A DNA stretch of 16,654 bases, taken from positions 3,039 through 19,692 of the forward strand of contig NZAX01000010.1 in the NCBI GenBank assembly GCA_002687665.1, in the 5' to 3' direction. Below, piece by piece: positions 13,324 through 16,654 of this stretch. The position numbers and the translations under genes were made by a program. A model generated the notes under the pieces. It was not told the DNA's origin, made no database searches, and saw only the letters and a program-made list of their open reading frames with translations. The DNA is from Flavobacteriaceae bacterium (GTDB taxonomy: Bacteria > Bacteroidota > Bacteroidia > Flavobacteriales > Flavobacteriaceae). Numbering within the stretch: the first letter of the stretch is position 1; each line of letters opens with the position of its first letter.

Positions 13324-14085
13324 TTAAAATGGAACTGAGTCTGTTTCTTTAGACTTAGTCTCACCTTCTCCATGATTTACTGGTGCGTTATTAACGTTAC
13401 CAGCAAATGCTTTTGCGGCCTCATATACACTTTTATCTTGTACAGGACCAATCTTAGTTATGTTCCAACCAAACCAAGTTCCCTTGTCATTTGATTGTTG
13501 CACTGTACCAAGATTATACACGTGACTATAAGAAGCCGGTGTGAACATACCATTCTTACCCTTCAGTGTGATGGTGTTCATCATCGAGTTCCATGATCTA
13601 CTTACTTTCAACTGTGTTGATTTCATTGTAATCAATGCTTGTTGCATATCTTCTGTCAACACAAAGTAAGATGCTGTGTTTTCAAGATAGTTACCATTAG
13701 GTAATCTATCTTTATAGTCAGAACCTCTAGTGGTTTCTTTTATGATACCACTGCTGACTGGATGGATAGCTACAGGAGCACTTGTGCCCTCGCCTCTATC
13801 ACTCCACTCAACGTATTCCCTCTTATAACCGCAAGGAATTACATTGAGTCCTTTCTCACCATCATATGTCTGCTTAGTCACGGTATTGAATATCATACCT
13901 GCCTCAGCACCTTCTACATACTTGGCGTCCCGTTTATTTATCTCGGGTGATAGCTGTCCCAACACTCTCAAAAAGGGCATAGCAAAATCTTCGCTACCCA
14001 TTTGATCCATGCCGCCAGCTTTGTCTTCTTCAAACATGCTCGCTAAAGCTATGCTTGAATTTTCTTTTTTAGCTACTTGATTCAT
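13324..14085 (-). CDS. probable phage single-stranded DNA-binding protein
   Basis: A 253-residue protein, acidic at its C-terminus and ending ETDSVPF. That tail resembles the acidic -DxxPF tip with which SSB proteins recruit replication partners. The core (for example MPFLRVLGQLSPE, about 36-48, and a central beta-rich part with YFVLTEDMQQALITMKSTQL) is of a type often found beside phage primase and polymerase genes. No classical OB-fold motif can be proven by eye. The start at 14085 is chosen because AAGGAG lies about nine bases upstream; the ATG seven codons earlier would put that site inside the gene. Its place at the head of the replication operon, before primase and helicase, supports an ssDNA-binding role. 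It could instead be a recombination mediator. Confidence 0.58.
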   Translation of the reverse strand: MNQVAKKENSSIALASMFEEDKAGGMDQMGSEDFAMPFLRVLGQLSPEINKRDAKYVEGAEAGMIFNTVTKQTYDGEKGLNVIPCGYKREYVEWSDRGEGTSAPVAIHPVSSGIIKETTRGSDYKDRLPNGNYLENTASYFVLTEDMQQALITMKSTQLKVSRSWNSMMNTITLKGKNGMFTPASYSHVYNLGTVQQSNDKGTWFGWNITKIGPVQDKSVYEAAKAFAGNVNNAPVNHGEGETKSKETDSVPF

Positions 14086-14112
14086 GTTTCTTTTCTCCTT
14101 ATTCATGATTCG

Positions 14113-14670
14113 TTATTTCCGGCTAATTTTAGTTTGATCCTTTACAAACAAATGAAAAGAATCCGAGGGCATGTCGAGGCCGGCCTCGACACGCTCTCTA
14201 TAGAGTGCCTTCAAAGTCATCGGCTCAACTTTTGATTTTTGTTGAGGTTCATACCCATTAGACACTGCAAGGTCCAGGAGTTCCTGTGCCTTGTTATCTT
14301 CGCCTTTACCGAACGTAACAGCAACTTCGTTTTTAATGATGTCGCCTAGCCCGTTTTCTCGAAGCCATTTGTAAGCTGACTCTATGTTGTCTTTTTTAAC
14401 AGTACAGCTGTATGCTTTTCGCACCTCAACTCCACTACCGTCAGCTAATTTCAAAGATGATAGTCCCTGCTCTGCAAGTAGGTTTGGTATTATCTCTGAA
14501 GAAATCTTATCTGCTTGATCTTTTTTATGTTTTATTTTGTCTTCTAAATCTGCTATCTCGTCTTCGTAAGACCTCAGCTCTTGACAGTATTTAGCTAAGG
14601 TATTGATATCAGATTTCTCTATTATTTCTTGTTGATCGTTTTCCAGATCATCTAAAGTTAGTGTTGTCAT
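14113..14670 (-). CDS. conserved phage protein with N-terminal coiled coil
   Basis: A 185-residue protein. Residues about 24-60 (ELRSYEDEIADLEDKIKHKK and around) form a clear coiled coil. A mixed alpha/beta domain follows, containing LSSLKLADGSGVEVRKAYS (about 70-88) and a helical C-terminus with RERVEAGLDMPSDSFHLFV. It is not recognised with certainty. Proteins with this layout are common in replication regions of marine phages, and a Gam-like or ssDNA-handling role is possible but unproven. The start at 14670 is preferred over ATG 14688 because AAAGGAG lies six to seven bases upstream and the previous gene stops one base before. Codons around 14160-14195 are strikingly G/C-ending and form a 20-base perfect palindrome, unlike the AT-rich codons elsewhere in the gene. 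Confidence 0.68.
   Translation of the reverse strand: MTTLTLDDLENDQQEIIEKSDINTLAKYCQELRSYEDEIADLEDKIKHKKDQADKISSEIIPNLLAEQGLSSLKLADGSGVEVRKAYSCTVKKDNIESAYKWLRENGLGDIIKNEVAVTFGKGEDNKAQELLDLAVSNGYEPQQKSKVEPMTLKALYRERVEAGLDMPSDSFHLFVKDQTKISRK
14172..14205. repeat. 20-base perfect palindrome next to a 10-base palindrome
   Basis: TGTCGAGGCCGGCCTCGACA (14172-14191) is its own exact complement with no spacer. Four bases further, CTCTATAGAG (14196-14205) is another perfect palindrome. Both lie in the C-terminal coding part of the coiled-coil protein. The codons there are nearly all G/C-ending in an otherwise AT-rich genome, suggesting selection on the DNA or RNA itself. Confidence 0.65.
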
Positions 14671-14671
14671 C

Positions 14672-15073
14672 TCATTCTCCTTTTTCATATAAATTAAAAG
14701 ACAGTGGATAATATCTTGTTTCCTGTCTGTCCCATTTCAAAAGATTAAATTTACCTTGCGTAATGTCGCTTACTATTGCTGTTGATAATCCAATAATAGC
14801 AGGGTCACCTGTACAAAGTATGTAGTCTGTTTCTTTGAAATCTCGTAAATTTTTTCTCATTTTATGTATAAAAGGTCCTGGACTAAACATCATCTGTGAA
14901 TTTTCTGGCAAACAAATAACCAGATATCCAAAGTCTGATGCAGTCAAAATGTTGATGTTTCTTGGTGGGTGTTGTAGTACATACACAAAATCTTCTTGAG
15001 GGTTTTCCTTGTTAAATTCTAGGAATTCCTGCAATTGTTTTGGTCTGTACAATTCAAATAATTTATTTCTCAT
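14672..15073 (-). CDS. conserved phage hypothetical protein
   Basis: A 133-residue protein from ATG 15073 (141 residues if ATG 15097 is used). The shorter start is preferred because the likely leftward transcription start falls near 15093, inside the longer form. AAGAAAG lies a few bases upstream; the longer form has no ribosome-binding site. The C-terminal half, with DYILCTGDPAIIGLSTAIVS and then KFNLLKWDRQETRYYPLSF, looks like a compact alpha/beta domain and is of a kind seen in many phage replication regions. I cannot name a family. No membrane segment or metal motif is visible. It is the first gene of the long leftward replication operon and shares a control region with the SNF2 gene on the other strand. 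Its last codons contain the ribosome-binding site of the next gene. Confidence 0.68.
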   Translation of the reverse strand: MRNKLFELYRPKQLQEFLEFNKENPQEDFVYVLQHPPRNINILTASDFGYLVICLPENSQMMFSPGPFIHKMRKNLRDFKETDYILCTGDPAIIGLSTAIVSDITQGKFNLLKWDRQETRYYPLSFNLYEKGE

Positions 15074-15087
15074 AATCGCTTTCTTAT

Positions 15088-15104
15088 ATGTTGACATTCA
15101 ACAT
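15088..15104. repeat. perfect 7+3+7 inverted repeat in the divergent control region
   Basis: Arms ATGTTGA (15088-15094) and TCAACAT (15098-15104) flank CAT. It overlaps the -35 element of the rightward promoter and the -10/start region of the leftward one, so a protein bound here could affect both. Confidence 0.5.
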
Positions 15105-15119
15105 AGCTATTGTTATATA
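15091..15119 (+). promoter_or_regulatory. rightward sigma70-type promoter for the SNF2 gene
   Basis: A perfect TTGACA (15091-15096) lies 17 bases before TATATA (15114-15119), with start expected near 15126. This is about 20 bases upstream of the SNF2 ATG. It overlaps the leftward promoter on the other strand. Confidence 0.6.
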
Positions 15120-15127
15120 AATGTCAA
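15100..15127 (-). promoter_or_regulatory. leftward promoter of the replication operon
   Basis: On the minus strand TTGACA (15122-15127) and TATGTT (15100-15105) are 16 bases apart; the start would be near 15093. The -10 is imperfect, so this promoter should be weaker than the rightward one or need help. Confidence 0.45.
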
Positions 15128-15144
15128 GAAAGAAAAATTAAAAT

Positions 15145-16593
15145 ATGATAAAAAACTATAAGTTTAAAACCAAGCCATACGAGCATCAACTCAAAGCATT
15201 GGAAAAATCATGGGCCCAAGATACTTATGCCCTATTTATGGAGATGGGGACAGGTAAATCCAAGGTCCTCGTTGATAACATAGCTATGCTGTACGACAGA
15301 GGCGCGATTAAAGGTGCACTGGTTGTGGCACCTAAAGGTGTTTACAAAAACTGGGACAGCATAGAGTTTCCTGTTCATATGCCTGAACACATAGAATATA
15401 CAAAAGTATTGTGGGAACCAACATCGACAAAGAAAAAACAGGCTGAGCTCGATACATTATTTGCAGATGATGATAAACTTAAGATATTGATAATGAACGT
15501 AGAAGCATTTTCTACATCAAAAGGACTGGACTTTGCTCGAAGTTTCCTTAACATTTTTGTTGGAAGAGCTTTAATAGGGATCGATGAATCTACGACGATC
15601 AAGAATCCGACAGCAAAGCGAACAAAAAATATATTAACAATAGGGGATCTAGCGAAATATCGTAGAATCTTAACCGGCTCTCCAGTCACAAAGTCACCAC
15701 TTGACTTGTATAGTCAGTGTGATTTCTTGGACCCAAACCATCTGGGTCATCAGTCGTATTATAGTTTCCGTGCACGTTATGCAAATATGGTTGACAGAAA
15801 TTTCGGTGGTAGGCGCGTGCAGATAGTTGGTAGTTATAGAAGACTGGGAGAATTATCTGATCTGTTAGATTCGTTTTCTTACAGGGTGTTGAAAGAAGAG
15901 TGTTTGGATCTACCAGAAAAAGTTTTTACAAAAAGATTTGTAGAGCTAACAAAAGAACAAGACAAAGCATACAAACAAATGAAAGAGATGGCACTTGCAA
16001 TGCTTGATGATGGCAAGTTGATGTCAACTGTAAATGTTATGACGCAGCTTATGAGATTGCATCAGATAACTTGTGGTCATTTTAAAGCAGATGATGGCAC
16101 GATCACTCATCTTAAAAACAACAGGATCGACACACTAATGGAGCTGTTGGATGAAACAGACGGCAAGGTGATTATTTGGGCAAATTATGTTGAAGATATA
16201 AAAAATATAGTCGAATCTTTAAAAAAAGCTTACGGAGAGGCCTCTACAGTCGAATATCACGGGTCAGTGGACCCTAGGGTCCGCCAGGAGAACATTGCTC
16301 TATTTCAAGAGAAAAAGGGCCCTACACGCTATTTTGTAGGAAATGCTCAAACTGGAGGGTATGGAATTACCCTGACCGCAGCCAACACTGTAATTTACTA
16401 TTCAAACAATTATGATCTTGAAAAGAGACTACAATCAGAAGATAGAGCACACCGTATCGGCCAGACTGGCAGTGTTACCTATGTTGACTTGATTGCAGAA
16501 AAGACTATAGATGAGCGTATTGTTAAATCACTTAGAGACAAAATAAACATAGCTAATGAAATTATGGGGGAAGATATTAAAGACTGGATCTAG
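15145..16593 (+). CDS. SNF2-family (superfamily 2) DNA-dependent ATPase/helicase
   Basis: A 482-residue SF2 protein and the only convincing plus-strand gene here. Motifs: Q-like YEHQLKAL (12-19), Walker A EMGTGKS (33-39, Lys38), motif II IDESTTIKN (146-154), motif III LTGSP (176-180), an aromatic-charged middle region, motif V GGYGITLTAANTV and motif VI LQSEDRAHRIGQ (429-440) with arginine fingers Arg434 and Arg437. The DRAHRIGQ form is diagnostic of SNF2-type translocases. No HNH or nuclease domain is fused. Short SNF2 proteins are common in phages and may remodel protein-DNA complexes or assist replication and recombination. Transcription starts from a good promoter just upstream; the ribosome-binding site (AAGAAAG region) is weak. 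It opposes the replication operon across a 71-base control region. The 3' part contains two GC-rich palindromes. Confidence 0.95.
   Translation: MIKNYKFKTKPYEHQLKALEKSWAQDTYALFMEMGTGKSKVLVDNIAMLYDRGAIKGALVVAPKGVYKNWDSIEFPVHMPEHIEYTKVLWEPTSTKKKQAELDTLFADDDKLKILIMNVEAFSTSKGLDFARSFLNIFVGRALIGIDESTTIKNPTAKRTKNILTIGDLAKYRRILTGSPVTKSPLDLYSQCDFLDPNHLGHQSYYSFRARYANMVDRNFGGRRVQIVGSYRRLGELSDLLDSFSYRVLKEECLDLPEKVFTKRFVELTKEQDKAYKQMKEMALAMLDDGKLMSTVNVMTQLMRLHQITCGHFKADDGTITHLKNNRIDTLMELLDETDGKVIIWANYVEDIKNIVESLKKAYGEASTVEYHGSVDPRVRQENIALFQEKKGPTRYFVGNAQTGGYGITLTAANTVIYYSNNYDLEKRLQSEDRAHRIGQTGSVTYVDLIAEKTIDERIVKSLRDKINIANEIMGEDIKDWI
16236..16282. repeat. pair of perfect GC-rich palindromes in the SNF2 gene
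   Basis: AGAGGCCTCT (16236-16245) and GGACCCTAGGGTCC (16269-16282) are both exact palindromes. The codons across the second (GTG GAC CCT AGG GTC CGC) are unusually G/C-rich for this gene. The pairing of a longer and a 10-base palindrome resembles the site at 14172-14205. Confidence 0.6.
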
Positions 16594-16654
16594 AGAAGTA
16601 TATTTTCGTATTTGGTCCGTCCTTCTACTTTGCTCGCTCTTAACACTTGTTTTC
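16590..16654 (-). CDS. possible C-terminal end of a convergent gene (partial)
   Basis: Reading leftward from the right edge, one frame stays open for 20 codons (ending SKVEGRTKYENILL) and stops at TAG 16590-16592. That stop shares the palindromic CTAG with the stop region of the SNF2 gene, giving a tail-to-tail junction. The length is too short to prove coding, but the direction fits the rest of the genome and there is no other use for these bases. Confidence 0.35.
   Translation of the reverse strand, partial: KQVLRASKVEGRTKYENILL

Noticed and set aside
9968..16593. Interpretation of the primase, helicases and nuclease as a TOTE conflict (defence) system
   Set aside because: The genes are interleaved with a replicative polymerase, DUF3310 and an ssDNA-binding-like protein in a phage operon, so a replication role is the simpler reading.

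Overview
This window looks like part of the genome of a tailed double-stranded DNA phage, most plausibly a marine one. The DNA is AT-rich and the genes are short and tightly packed. Stop/start overlaps such as ATGA, TTGA, TAATG and TAGTG recur. Almost all genes lie on the minus strand; one helicase gene is on the plus strand. The host is not shown by the sequence. A Coq4-like gene, two 2-oxoglutarate/Fe(II) oxygenases and the AT-rich composition would fit an alphaproteobacterial host, but that is inference. No rRNA, tRNA, CRISPR array, integrase or insertion sequence was seen.

Replication block (about 6.9-15.1 kb, read right to left): two conserved phage proteins of unknown role, a probable ssDNA-binding protein with an acidic DSVPF tail, two small basic ORFs, an archaeo-eukaryotic-type primase related to TOTE primases, a UvrD-like SF1 helicase, an HTH-HNH endonuclease, a DUF3310 protein, a family A DNA polymerase with a proofreading domain and Leu at the Phe762-equivalent position, and a small zinc-ribbon protein. 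At 15.1 kb a compact divergent control region separates this block from a rightward SNF2-family ATPase. The last 65 bases may hold the end of a convergent minus-strand gene.

Control region (about 6.83-6.96 kb): a good sigma70-type promoter (TTGTCA, 18 bases, TATAAT) carries a perfect 9+3+9 inverted repeat between and over its elements. It reads into a short gene with a very strong ribosome-binding site that encodes a ribbon-helix-helix-like protein. This suggests an autoregulated leftward operon.

Accessory and structural block (6.8 kb to the left edge): the RHH-like protein, a DnaJ-type zinc protein, a prolyl-hydroxylase-like oxygenase, a one-helix membrane protein, a TSCPD-like protein, a 31-residue lysine-tailed microprotein with dnaX-type slippery sites before the next ORF, a tail-fibre-like protein, two unknowns, a Coq4-family protein, a coiled-coil ORF, a sulfotransferase-like protein, a TauD-like dioxygenase and the start of a PD-(D/E)XK/MGME1-like exonuclease that runs off the window.

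The best candidates for something new are the phage Coq4 gene in a cluster of host-like metabolic enzymes, the RHH gene with its promoter palindrome, the possible -1 frameshift at 5.1 kb, the overlapping divergent promoters at 15.1 kb, and GC-rich perfect palindromes embedded in coding sequence with locally unusual codons.
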